From Loxodes magnus (lineage: Eukaryota > Ciliophora > Karyorelictea > Loxodida > Loxodidae), in the NCBI GenBank assembly GCA_946699065.1, contig CAMPDV010000866.1, positions 62,001 to 126,000 of the forward strand: a DNA stretch of 64,000 nucleotides, in the 5' to 3' direction. Made by a program: the position numbers and the translations under genes. Below the pieces are notes generated by a model. The model worked only from the letters and a program-made list of their open reading frames with translations, ran no database searches and was not told the DNA's origin. Below are positions 1 to 13,000 of this stretch, one piece after another (the first letter of the stretch is position 1; each line of letters opens with the position of its first letter).

Positions 1-1760
1 AAACTTTCCGTTTTGGGGACTTTTAACCTATCAAAAAGACAGCAATTCATGCTCCCTATTTTTGAATAAAAAAGTTTTAACGCCTAATTTTAGCGAGACT
101 GGGAACTTAAGTTTCTCTAGGTTTTCCTTCCTTTTATTTGGTGTCTGGACTTTGTTGCATCTATCTTGATTTTGCATATTGAATTGTTTGAACTGCAATA
201 CATTTTTTTCATTCTTTTTAATTTTATTTTTTTCTTCTGTTACTCTTTGATCTTATACCTTCTTTGTTTCTATTAAAGTTCCCAACACTTCCGATATAGA
301 TATCATACGCTTCCAAAGCAGAAATATTTCTTTTTGATTTTTAGGAATTTTTCTTGTCGGGTGCTCTTCTTTGGCTACGATCTCGTTTTTTACGGCTCCA
401 GTTTCATTTTTCTCTATCCTTGATGGTTTATCTTATTATTTTTGAACTCATTATGCAGTTAGATAATTTGTCAGGACTAACCTTACTGGAGATTCAAAAA
501 GGCTTTTTTAAGGCTTAAAACTTAAGATTTTATTAAATTCGCAACAAGAAATAAATATAAATCTATGCTTTTAAAGATATTTATTTAATAATAATAATTA
601 ATTATTGTGAAATCTCCTTCAATTAGGTTCTTCACTAGATAAAGGTTTTAAGCTTTTGGAAATGGTTTACCTAGCGAAAAGTTCTACAATCTTCCTCATT
701 TTTTGCATTATTACGTTGGAATTTTTCCTTTTTTTCTATCTGAAATCTTGATTTTAAATATAAAATTGAGTTCGGATTATTACAGAATATTAATTAATAC
801 CGACGTCTTTATATTTCTTCAATTTTTGTTATATAATATTTTCCATTCAGTATTTTTAATCTTTAAACGTTGCCCTCAGGAGTAAAACATATAACTTATT
901 TGTTTTATGTAAAAGTTTCTAATTTTCAGTCTTTTACTTTTTTAAAACTCCAAGCAAAATTTTATGAAACCTTCAGGTATTTTACAATACCAAAATTAAG
1001 ATCTTTTTTTCTCCCTTATTTTCTAAGCTGATTTTTTCTGTCTAAACACATCCATTGGATTATTATGGAAAAAACTCTTAAAAAATTTACTTTCGGTGAT
1101 CTATAGCAATTTGACTTTTGTTTTGCTCTTTTATTAAATCGCATATTAATTATATCCTAAAAATATGATTATTTGATTCCTTTTTAATATTTTAGTTTTC
1201 ATATTATTTTTATTGTTTAAATTAAGTATTAGATTAGGTTTATTTTCCTGGAATTTCAACCAGATCTTTCAGCCAATTAGGTTTCTTGGACGGATACATG
1301 ACTATTTTTTAAATTAGAAGATTATCACATATCTTTTCTTGTTATAGTTACATTTATAATTTTTTCTGCATGTTCCATTCTACGTCAACAAAATCTTGTC
1401 AATTCGTTTTAATTTCTTCATTTTTCCTGTTTTTATAAATTCAAAAAGTTTTATTCTTGGGCTAATCTTTTTTTCCAGTCGCTTTATTCTGTCAATAATT
1501 TTTTATGTTTAGACTTGATTATTTGTTCATTTTCTTCATTTTTTATTCTCAAAAATCTGATATTACTCATCATTTAAACTAATATTTATCTGAGATTGTA
1601 TGTAAAATTATTATTCTGTAACGATACTGTTTTATATTAATTATCTTTGCAGACATATCATTTCCTGACTTAAACTTTTTATCATTGTTAGCATTTCTAG
1701 GATTCTTTCTACAGATTGAAGAATTCTTCATCCTACTTTTTGGTCCTTTTTTCATTATAT
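1..1760 (-). CDS. Unrecognised Lys/Gln-rich protein, cut by the window edge
   Basis: Read with TAR = Gln and TGA = Trp, the minus strand looks like protein throughout. From about 660 down to 1 there is one clean frame, rich in charged residues, with segments such as EVLGTLIETKKVQDQRVTEE and KFPVSLKLGVKTFLFKNREH. A second frame covers roughly 1,460-1,230 and holds paired cysteines (CRKNYKC) and Trp residues written TGA (IGWKIWLKF). The two parts are in different frames, so there is an indel or an unseen intron. Copy 2 carries 66 extra bases here, a whole number of codons, which supports real coding. The start is not resolved, and the end lies beyond position 1. I do not recognise the protein; a mobile-element accessory ORF is possible. 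Confidence 0.55.
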
Positions 1761-1769
1761 AAATCTGAC

Positions 1770-2420
1770 TCTAAAATTTTTCATGGTATCAGGTTCTTCT
1801 ATAACTTGCACTCCTTCCGAAATATTTCCTTTTTCTGAATAAGAATGAGCTTCAAGAAATGTAATTTTTCTCAATAGTAAGTTATGTTTACTTTTTGTCT
1901 TTTTATCTAATTTTTATTAAACTTAATTCCCTGTATTTTTATAGAAAGAATTATATAAAAGGCAACATTATTTGATTAACTTATAGATAAAATAGAAAAT
2001 AAACATTAATAATATTAATAATTTTATAAAGTTTTTATTGTGTTAAGTTTTATAAATAATATAGAATAGCAAACATATAAATTAATAAAAATTGATTACA
2101 CTAACCTAAAATTAATTAATCAGTTAGATATTTAATAATTTTTTAGTTCTTTATCTATTTATATTTTGATAGTATAATTTATTTTTAGAAATTTCTAATA
2201 TGATATATATTAAATGAAATAAAACATTAACTGATAAAAAGTTTATAATTTAATTTAATTTTATATATATTAAAATTAAAACTAATAATTTTTACATATT
2301 TTGTTAAGTATTTGATATCCTTTTATTAAATTTAATAATTTCAAATGGTATTTTAATTTAACTAAAAATAGTTTGGTAAATAGGTACTCATTCTTATGGA
2401 TTTTCTCTGTTTAAATAAAA
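1770..2420. other. AT-rich stretch without a supported gene
   Basis: Almost pure A and T with short runs, no motif and no protein-like frame on either strand. It is well conserved in copy 2, as are the other spacers of the block. Confidence 0.6.
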
Positions 2421-2429
2421 TTTATTTTC

Positions 2430-3150
2430 TCTCGAATATAGCTTTTCTGCGTTAATAAAAAATTTAGTTTCAACAGCCATCAGATCCAATAAATTGCTTT
2501 TACTAATTGAGATCTTCTTGGATTTCTTTTAGTTTCTCATTCATTAATCCTATTTTATCTTTTAAATCTTAATTTTCTTTTCTAATTTCTTCTTTTTCCT
2601 TCTTCATTATCTATATTTGATCCTTTCAACTCTGTTACACTGAGGTTATCTTAAGCCTGTAAATTCTCTATGAATTAAAATAAAGTTTGTTGAATTTCAA
2701 TAGGTCTTCAATATGTTTCTTCAGAGTTAATTTATATTTTTTGCATTAATATTATAGGTACCAAGTTTATTGCATCATCAACACAATTTATCTTTTCGGT
2801 AGAATCACTATCTGCTCAATTTTCATAATATTGATGTTTCTATTTGCTTAAATTTAATTTTTTAATTATTATTTTTTTCTATCTTATTCCTAATTTATCA
2901 TTAACTAAAGAATTTATGCAAAAGTTCAAATTTCTTTCTTATAAGATTTTCATGCTTCTCAAGCTTTTAGAAGTTATATTTCTAGTGGTTATAATAGTTC
3001 GTCTCTATAGAAATTTACCTTAATTTTATTAAAAAAATCAACCTTAATTCCAGCTTAATTTAAATGCTTTTCCTACATTTTATGCATAGAAAGGATAAAA
3101 TTCCTTTTTTTATTCTTTCTATTCGTATTATTTTCTTTTCTTCTATTTCT
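2430..3150 (-). CDS. Unrecognised coiled-coil protein fragment
   Basis: The minus strand encodes an acidic, then Lys/Glu-rich stretch under the ciliate code. One segment reads ENWADSDSTEKINCVDDAIN, and the later part is a heptad-like coiled coil containing NQDLKDKIGLMNEKLKEIQE. The acidic and coiled-coil parts lie in different frames, so one shift or a short intron separates them. The same arrangement is kept at about 51,020-51,740. No family is recognised. Composition resembles the coiled-coil N-terminal parts of retroelement ORF1 proteins, but this is only a resemblance. Confidence 0.5.
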
Positions 3151-3199
3151 TCGAAATTATATAGTGTCAACCCTTACGATTTTTAAATAAAGTTTTTAT

Positions 3200-4560
3200 A
3201 AAATTTAAAAGAATTAGATCAAAAATAATAAACAAGGTTAATATAACTTTCTAGACTATTATATGAGTAAATAAAATATATTAATATACATTTTTTAATT
3301 TTCTAAATACTTAGTTTAAGCAATTTTTAATTTAGTAATTTAGATATAAAATTATTTTTATTGATATCTCATACCAGAAAAAAGAAATATTAGCATTTAA
3401 ATCAGGTTATAATGCAAATAAATAAAAGTTATATAGAAAATTATATAATTTAAAATAATTAATAGATCTCTTCTATTAAAGGTCATAAATCATCATCTTG
3501 ATCTTATAAGAAAACTAAACTTTTTTTCGTTTAAAAGGAAATTCATAAACATTTACAAACTAGTTTAAATTTTAATAGGATTAAATAATAATAAAGCAAT
3601 AACGTTAAGAATATTATTATTTATTTTTATATTTATTTTAAAACTTAGTTTTACAATTTCTTACTTCAAACTAATTATAAACTTTAAATCTAGTGTATTA
3701 AGAGATTTTATCCTTTTATTAAAAAATTTTATGGTAAATAGGTTTTATATAATCAATGCGATAAAAATTAAAGTAGTAATTTATTATTTTAAAAACTACT
3801 AAAAATATTGTAAATTATATTAAATTTTCGTATCAATATATGGAGTAAGAAGAATATGGTCCTTTGAGAACACTTTTTGAAACTAAAATAAATATAAAAA
3901 ATACATAAAATTATATTTTAACATTTTGTTGGGAATTAAAAAAATAACTAGAAAATCACTTTTGTAATAGATATTTTAAATAAAATATAGCATTAAATAT
4001 TTATGTAATTTTAATATTTTCACAATGCAAAAAATATTAAGTTTAAAGTTAATAAAATTTAAGGTATTTAATATTTTAATTTAAATATTATTTTTAGCTT
4101 TTAAAAATTAAATATCTTAAATTATCAATTCCAAAGTTTATTTCAAGTAATTTAATAATTTGATTACAATATAATATAATTTAATTTACCTCTCAGTTAA
4201 GGTTTTTAAAATTTTAAATTGTTATGTAAAAATTATAATAAATATAAAGTAAAAAATTTAATTATATGAATCACGAAAGTGTCTAAAAAACCGGTTTTAT
4301 AATTTATATTTATATTTAATTGAAAATTTAGAAGAAATAAAAGCAAACCTTAATAATTGTTTAAGCATTAATTAAAAAAATGTTCATCTCTCGCTATCTT
4401 TTTATCCTCATTTTTTCTTTATGATTTACTATAACTATTTGCACTATTATTTCTTTAAATAAAAATTTATTTAGTTTAAATGAACATTTCTTTATTAATA
4501 TATTTTAGTCCTCTTTTATAGCCATATATTATGTTACTTTAATTTATTATTTATTTTATT
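3200..4560. other. AT-rich spacer
   Basis: Long A/T-only tracts with no protein-like frame, separating a minus-strand ORF to the left from a plus-strand ORF to the right. Promoters for both could lie here, but I see no recognisable element. Confidence 0.55.
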
Positions 4561-4578
4561 TATATTTTACTAAAAATA

Positions 4579-7060
4579 TGACAAAAATCAGATTAGAAAT
4601 TTCTCAGCATAAAAAAGTAGTTAACAAAATTTTAGAGGCTATGACCAGAAAAAGATACGTAAAAGGTCACCCACTAGATCGAGACTACCATTATTGAAGA
4701 GAAACTAAGGAAATAGACTAATAATATAATGAACTCGGATATCTCTGATTTTGCCACCAGGACTAGGTGGAACTATAAGAAAATTAAGAACATAGAACAG
4801 TTAGTAATAAACTTAGACTCTTAGAAGTGACGGAAAGCATATTTATTTCAAATATGACGATGAACGATTTTATGGATGCAGAATTTAAAGTCCAATCACA
4901 AAAAATTTAATTATATTAAAGAAAAAAAAGTAATGCTGATATTGCTGGAGTTCTGGTCATACTATAAGATACTGACAAGTAGTGGCCAAATTAATTGTTA
5001 AATAAAATGGAATAATATATTTGGTCTTCAACAATGAAGAAAGATATTAATAATTTGCGTAATTCAGGGAATGAACATTCTAAGGTGTTAGAATTCCTAT
5101 CTAAACAAGGAACTAATCAGAATACTTTGATGTTCATAACTACTTTGTATACTTCATAATAAGCGAATATTCAAACATGAAGTAAGTAATGGATATAATG
5201 AGATAATATGGAAAATTTAGAGGAGAGGTATAGCATACATACCAAACACTACAATGCTAACAAGTAGCAGTGTAGTTTGCCTATATTTAAATGATATAGA
5301 TCAAACAAAGAGGATAGCAGAAGTAATAGACCTGAACAGAAACAAAAAAAAATACAAACCACAGTCAATTTTATTTGTTTCTAATGCAAATTGAAAGGGC
5401 ACACAAGCCAACAAGGATGAAAAGTGGAAGCACCAGAAAGGAAAAAACTACATAAAAGGGAATTAGAGATGCTTGAAGGAGAAGATAAATTAACAATAAA
5501 AAACTAGAATTTAAAAAAATAAAGCAAAAAAGAAGATAATTGAAGAAAGATAATAAATGAATATAGAGGTAGTAAAGGAAAAAGAGAAGAAAATAAAAGA
5601 GGAGAATAGAAAAATAATTAAAAAAACTAAAAAATTAAATAATAAAATTTTTTTTATGCCAAAAGAATAAATAAGAATTATTTTTCATCTAAATGGAATT
5701 GGATATTCGTAAGGCAGAAAGATAGAGAAATGTTTTAAGAACTAAATAAAATAGAAAATAATCAACTAAATAATAAGATATAATATAATACAAATAAGAG
5801 AAAAGGATAGGATAAGTGATGGTTAAAAAGCTAAACCCTAACAGAAGAAATAAGAAACAAAAAAATAGCATAATGGAGTATGTAAGGAAAAGTGTAAATA
5901 GAAATACTATAGAGAAGGTCTGTAAAAAAATGCCAGGTTTATAGAAAGGTTTCTTCTCTAAAAACACCAAAATAGAAGAAGCAGCAAAGATAGAGGAGGA
6001 GAAGTAGCTAACGCAATCCATGCAAATGGAGAAAACTTGTAAGCCCAAAACAGAAGTACGTAAGTATGAATTGTAATAAGTGATACCATAAACATATTAA
6101 GAAATTGAAATTCTTAGGAACCTATTATTAGTAAAGCTCGTAAAACAGGTTAAAGATAAATCCCTGGTAAGAAGAAAATAGAAAACTTAAGGACTTGGTT
6201 AAAGAGCTCAATAAGTAAATAAAGGAACTGAAAATGTCAACTGAAAGAGATATCCTATTGAATGAGCAACGCATCTAAAACTATGAAAGAGAAGACTAAG
6301 GAATGTGGAATTTGATTCGAGAATAACAAAATATTACGTAACGACTATAATAACAAATATAAGTCCATATTGGGTAACTGTAAAATTTGTAACGTAACCA
6401 TCACGAATAATTAACCCTGATTTAATGGAGATGGAACTCCCTATTGCTCTTCCATAACTGCCAGCAAAATTATTAACCTTTAGAAAAAAATGTTATAAAT
6501 GCGGCAGTCAAAAACATCTTTATCGATAGTAATGCGACATTAATTTTAAAGTTGGAAGGAAAACTATTCAAAAACCCATCTATAAGTAGAAAGGATGTAA
6601 AAAATACAGGGGACAGGATTTCATCCTGAAAATTTTTATAAAATTTTTCACTATTATTATTATAAAGAAGGAATGCAAAAACGATCATAGATACCTTTTT
6701 AATGTAAAATCAGATGGTAGAGTATGGAATTTAGTCTAAGAAATTCAAACATTAATTACGAAAATAAATGTTGAGAGTAGGAAACCGATTGTCGAGTAAC
6801 TATATAAAACTTTAGAAAATTAATTTTTGATCATACACATATAAAAAGGATAACTTTAAATTTGAATAAATTAAACAGTTATAAATTATAATTAAAATAG
6901 AGGAAAAAGCCATCTTTATAGATGATAGGAAATAATATAAAAAGGAAAGAAGCAACATTAATCATGCAATTCGAGATTATAGAGTATATGTTGAATATAG
7001 AAAAAAATAAAACAAAAGATAACAGAATAAAATATAGCGAAACATTATTCGACGAACATA
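4579..7060 (+). mobile_element. Zinc-knuckle, gag/ORF1-like protein of a retroelement
   Basis: An ATG at 4,579 opens a long frame that stays protein-like for well over 500 codons with TAR = Gln and TGA = Trp. It starts MTKIRLEISQHKKVVNKILE. A Cys/His cluster CFQCKLKGH near 5,375 and a second one, CYKCGSQKH, near 6,490 resemble CCHC zinc knuckles, the nucleic-acid-binding motif of Gag and LINE ORF1 proteins. Between them lie long Lys/Glu/Gln-rich coiled-coil stretches. The right end stops abruptly at the first unit of the 1,255-bp array. The copy at 53,162-55,836 has the same layout. The element looks old and has a few breaks. Whether it is an LTR-type gag or a LINE ORF1 cannot be decided, because no polymerase lies on the same strand. 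Confidence 0.6.
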
Positions 7061-10000
7061 TATTATAGAATGAATAATTAAGCAAATACTTATAAAAATT
7101 TGGATATTTTACAAGAAATTCATACTCTTTATGCTTCTTCAGTTGATCGTAAGTAAATGTTTCCAAAAAACTTAAACAAATTATTATAAATACTAATTTT
7201 TTGAAAGATTAGTTTTAGAATGTTAAGTTTTTAACTCTGTACTTTACTATTGTAAACATTTTATCATATTTGTATACATCAGAAAAATTTATCCATTCGC
7301 ATCTGTTTTATAGATAAATCACCTAGCTTTTTAAACAATGCTATAACTTGATCCAAGTTTATAAAATCTAATGAGGAAACATTCTATAAATATTTTAACT
7401 GATATTCAATTTATTCGATAATTTTCATTAATATAAGAAGAGAACGACATCAAACCCAAATATTCTTTAAAGACTCACATAACTTAGCCAATTGCATCGC
7501 TTATTATTCATCTATTTTAAGAATTTTCACTATTTTTCATTTTCTCATTACTTCTTTTTATTTATTTCAACACGAAAGAACCTTCATGATCAGAATTAAG
7601 TAAGATAGATTATCTTACTATCTTTTTTATAAATACTATGTCTATTATCTAAAATAGTCTAAAGGTTTTTTGAGAAAGGAAAAGATATTGAAATCAAGGT
7701 TTAGCTTATTAAAGGAAAAAAATATTGTTTATAAATTTTTACTAGTTTATATTTAAAAAATTCTTTCTGAAGTATCATTTAAAAATATAATAGAAATTTC
7801 ATAATTTAAGGTTTTATCAGAAGCAAAAATTTTATAAAAAGTCACAAACGTTGTAGATATTACAAAATGATGCTTTTAAAAAATAGCAGATAAAAGCGAA
7901 TTTCGTATTCATTAAAAAAATATTAAAAAATAATAGAAAAGCACAAATTACTTAATTTTTTGGCATATTTAAAATAGATATTTTTTGTAATAGTATTCAT
8001 TTAAAATGATGCTTTCTTTTGTAACATTATTTTAACTTTTTTTAAGAATAATTATATATTTTTTTAAATAAATTATGAAAAAATCCTTATCTTGAGTAAT
8101 TAAAAAGACTTTTAAAAGATTATTGTAAAATATTGTTGCTTTTTTCAATAAAAAATTAAAAGTTGGAACCTTTTTATCTTCGTTAAAAAACTAATTTCAT
8201 AAAATGCATATTCATTGTTTTTTACTTTTTATTTAAGATTTATTTTTAATCTAAATAATGTATTTGGGCAAAATTTATCTAAAGTAATTTCTTTAATCAT
8301 TTTTTTAAATTTTTATATTATAGAATGAATAATTAAGCAAATACTTATAAAAATTTGGATATTTTACAAGAAATTCATACTCTTTATGCTTCTTCAGTTG
8401 ATCGTAAGTAAATGTTTCCAAAAAACTTAAACAAATTATTATAAATACTAATTTTTTGAAAGATTAGTTTTAGAATGTTAAGTTTTTAACTCTGTACTTT
8501 ACTATTGTAAACATTTTATCATATTTGTATACATCAGAAAAATTTATCCATTCGCATCTGTTTTATAGATAAATCACCTAGCTTTTTAAACAATGCTATA
8601 ACTTGATCCAAGTTTATAAAATCTAATGAGGAAACATTCTATAAATATTTTAACTGATATTCAATTTATTCGATAATTTTCATTAATATAAGAAGAGAAC
8701 GACATCAAACCCAAATATTCTTTAAAGACTCACATAACTTAGCCAATTGCATCGCTTATTATTCATCTATTTTAAGAATTTTCACTATTTTTCATTTTCT
8801 CATTACTTCTTTTTATTTATTTCAACACGAAAGAACCTTCATGATCAGAATTAAGTAAGATAGATTATCTTACTATCTTTTTTATAAATACTATGTCTAT
8901 TATCTAAAATAGTCTAAAGGTTTTTTGAGAAAGGAAAAGATATTGAAATCAAGGTTTAGCTTATTAAAGGAAAAAAATATTGTTTATAAATTTTTACTAG
9001 TTTATATTTAAAAAATTCTTTCTGAAGTATCATTTAAAAATATAATAGAAATTTCATAATTTAAGGTTTTATCAGAAGCAAAAATTTTATAAAAAGTCAC
9101 AAACGTTGTAGATATTACAAAATGATGCTTTTAAAAAATAGCAGATAAAAGCGAATTTCGTATTCATTAAAAAAATATTAAAAAATAATAGAAAAGCACA
9201 AATTACTTAATTTTTTGGCATATTTAAAATAGATATTTTTTGTAATAGTATTCATTTAAAATGATGCTTTCTTTTGTAACATTATTTTAACTTTTTTTAA
9301 GAATAATTATATATTTTTTTAAATAAATTATGAAAAAATCCTTATCTTGAGTAATTAAAAAGACTTTTAAAAGATTATTGTAAAATATTGTTGCTTTTTT
9401 CAATAAAAAATTAAAAGTTGGAACCTTTTTATCTTCGTTAAAAAACTAATTTCATAAAATGCATATTCATTGTTTTTTACTTTTTATTTAAGATTTATTT
9501 TTAATCTAAATAATGTATTTGGGCAAAATTTATCTAAAGTAATTTCTTTAATCATTTTTTTAAATTTTTATATTATAGAATGAATAATTAAACAAATACT
9601 TATAAAAATTTGGATATTTTACAAGAAATTCATACTCTTTATGCTTCTTCAGTTGATCGTAAGTAAATGTTTCCAAAAAACTTAAACAAATTATTATAAA
9701 TACTAATTTTTTGAAAGATTAGTTTTAGAATGTTAAGTTTTTAACTCTGTACTTTACTATTGTAAACATTTTATCATATTTGTATACATCAGAAAAATTT
9801 ATCCATTCGCATCTGTTTTATAGATAAATCACCTAGCTTTTTAAACAATGCTATAACTTGATCCAAGTTTATAAAATCTAATGAGGAAACATTCTATAAA
9901 TATTTTAACTGATATTCAATTTATTCGATAATTTTCATTAATATAAGAAGAGAACGACATCAAACCCAAATATTCTTTAAAGACTCACATAACTTAGCCA

Positions 10001-13000
10001 ATTGCATCGCTTATTATTCATCTATTTTAAGAATTTTCACTATTTTTCATTTTCTCATTACTTCTTTTTATTTATTTCAACACGAAAGAACCTTCATGAT
10101 CAGAATTAAGTAAGATAGATTATCTTACTATCTTTTTTATAAATACTATGTCTATTATCTAAAATAGTCTAAAGGTTTTTTGAGAAAGGAAAAGATATTG
10201 AAATCAAGGTTTAGCTTATTAAAGGAAAAAAATATTGTTTATAAATTTTTACTAGTTTATATTTAAAAAATTCTTTCTGAAGTATCATTTAAAAATATAA
10301 TAGAAATTTCATAATTTAAGGTTTTATCAGAAGCAAAAATTTTATAAAAAGTCACAAACGTTGTAGATATTACAAAATGATGCTTTTAAAAAATAGCAGA
10401 TAAAAGCGAATTTCGTATTCATTAAAAAAATATTAAAAAATAATAGAAAAGCACAAATTACTTAATTTTTTGGCATATTTAAAATAGATATTTTTTGTAA
10501 TAGTATTCATTTAAAATGATGCTTTCTTTTGTAACATTATTTTAACTTTTTTTAAGAATAATTATATATTTTTTTAAATAAATTATGAAAAAATCCTTAT
10601 CTTGAGTAATTAAAAAGACTTTTAAAAGATTATTGTAAAATATTGTTGCTTTTTTCAATAAAAAATTAAAAGTTGGAACCTTTTTATCTTCGTTAAAAAA
10701 CTAATTTCATAAAATGCATATTCATTGTTTTTTACTTTTTATTTAAGATTTATTTTTAATCTAAATAATGTATTTGGGCAAAATTTATCTAAAGTAATTT
10801 CTTTAATCATTTTTTTAAATTTTTATATTATAGAATGAATAATTAAACAAATACTTATAAAAATTTGGATATTTTACAAGAAATTCATACTCTTTATGCT
10901 TCTTCAGTTGATCGTAAGTAAATGTTTCCAAAAAACTTAAACAAATTATTATAAATACTAATTTTTTGAAAGATTAGTTTTAGAATGTTAAGTTTTTAAC
11001 TCTGTACTTTACTATTGTAAACATTTTATCATATTTGTATACATCAGAAAAATTTATCCATTCGCATCTGTTTTATAGATAAATCACCTAGCTTTTTAAA
11101 CAATGCTATAACTTGATCCAAGTTTATAAAATCTAATGAGGAAACATTCTATAAATATTTTAACTGATATTCAATTTATTCGATAATTTTCATTAATATA
11201 AGAAGAGAACGACATCAAACCCAAATATTCTTTAAAGACTCACATAACTTAGCCAATTGCATCGCTTATTATTCATCTATTTTAAGAATTTTCACTATTT
11301 TTCATTTTCTCATTACTTCTTTTTATTTATTTCAACACGAAAGAACCTTCATGATCAGAATTAAGTAAGATAGATTATCTTACTATCTTTTTTATAAATA
11401 CTATGTCTATTATCTAAAATAGTCTAAAGGTTTTTTGAGAAAGGAAAAGATATTGAAATCAAGGTTTAGCTTATTAAAGGAAAAAAATATTGTTTATAAA
11501 TTTTTACTAGTTTATATTTAAAAAATTCTTTCTGAAGTATCATTTAAAAATATAATAGAAATTTCATAATTTAAGGTTTTATCAGAAGCAAAAATTTTAT
11601 AAAAAGTCACAAACGTTGTAGATATTACAAAATGATGCTTTTAAAAAATAGCAGATAAAAGCGAATTTCGTATTCATTAAAAAAATATTAAAAAATAATA
11701 GAAAAGCACAAATTACTTAATTTTTTGGCATATTTAAAATAGATATTTTTTGTAATAGTATTCATTTAAAATGATGCTTTCTTTTGTAACATTATTTTAA
11801 CTTTTTTTAAGAATAATTATATATTTTTTTAAATAAATTATGAAAAAATCCTTATCTTGAGTAATTAAAAAGACTTTTAAAAGATTATTGTAAAATATTG
11901 TTGCTTTTTTCAATAAAAAATTAAAAGTTGGAACCTTTTTATCTTCGTTAAAAAACTAATTTCATAAAATGCATATTCATTGTTTTTTACTTTTTATTTA
12001 AGATTTATTTTTAATCTAAATAATGTATTTGGGCAAAATTTATCTAAAGTAATTTCTTTAATCATTTTTTTAAATTTTTATATTATAGAATGAATAATTA
12101 AACAAATACTTATAAAAATTTGGATATTTTACAAGAAATTCATACTCTTTATGCTTCTTCAGTTGATCGTAAGTAAATGTTTCCAAAAAACTTAAACAAA
12201 TTATTATAAATACTAATTTTTTGAAAGATTAGTTTTAGAATGTTAAGTTTTTAACTCTGTACTTTACTATTGTAAACATTTTATCATATTTGTATACATC
12301 AGAAAAATTTATCCATTCGCATCTGTTTTATAGATAAATCACCTAGCTTTTTAAACAATGCTATAACTTGATCCAAGTTTATAAAATCTAATGAGGAAAC
12401 ATTCTATAAATATTTTAACTGATATTCAATTTATTCGATAATTTTCATTAATATAAGAAGAGAACGACATCAAACCCAAATATTCTTTAAAGACTCACAT
12501 AACTTAGCCAATTGCATCGCTTATTATTCATCTATTTTAAGAATTTTCACTATTTTTCATTTTCTCATTACTTCTTTTTATTTATTTCAACACGAAAGAA
12601 CCTTCATGATCAGAATTAAGTAAGATAGATTATCTTACTATCTTTTTTATAAATACTATGTCTATTATCTAAAATAGTCTAAAGGTTTTTTGAGAAAGGA
12701 AAAGATATTGAAATCAAGGTTTAGCTTATTAAAGGAAAAAAATATTGTTTATAAATTTTTACTAGTTTATATTTAAAAAATTCTTTCTGAAGTATCATTT
12801 AAAAATATAATAGAAATTTCATAATTTAAGGTTTTATCAGAAGCAAAAATTTTATAAAAAGTCACAAACGTTGTAGATATTACAAAATGATGCTTTTAAA
12901 AAATAGCAGATAAAAGCGAATTTCGTATTCATTAAAAAAATATTAAAAAATAATAGAAAAGCACAAATTACTTAATTTTTTGGCATATTTAAAATAGATA

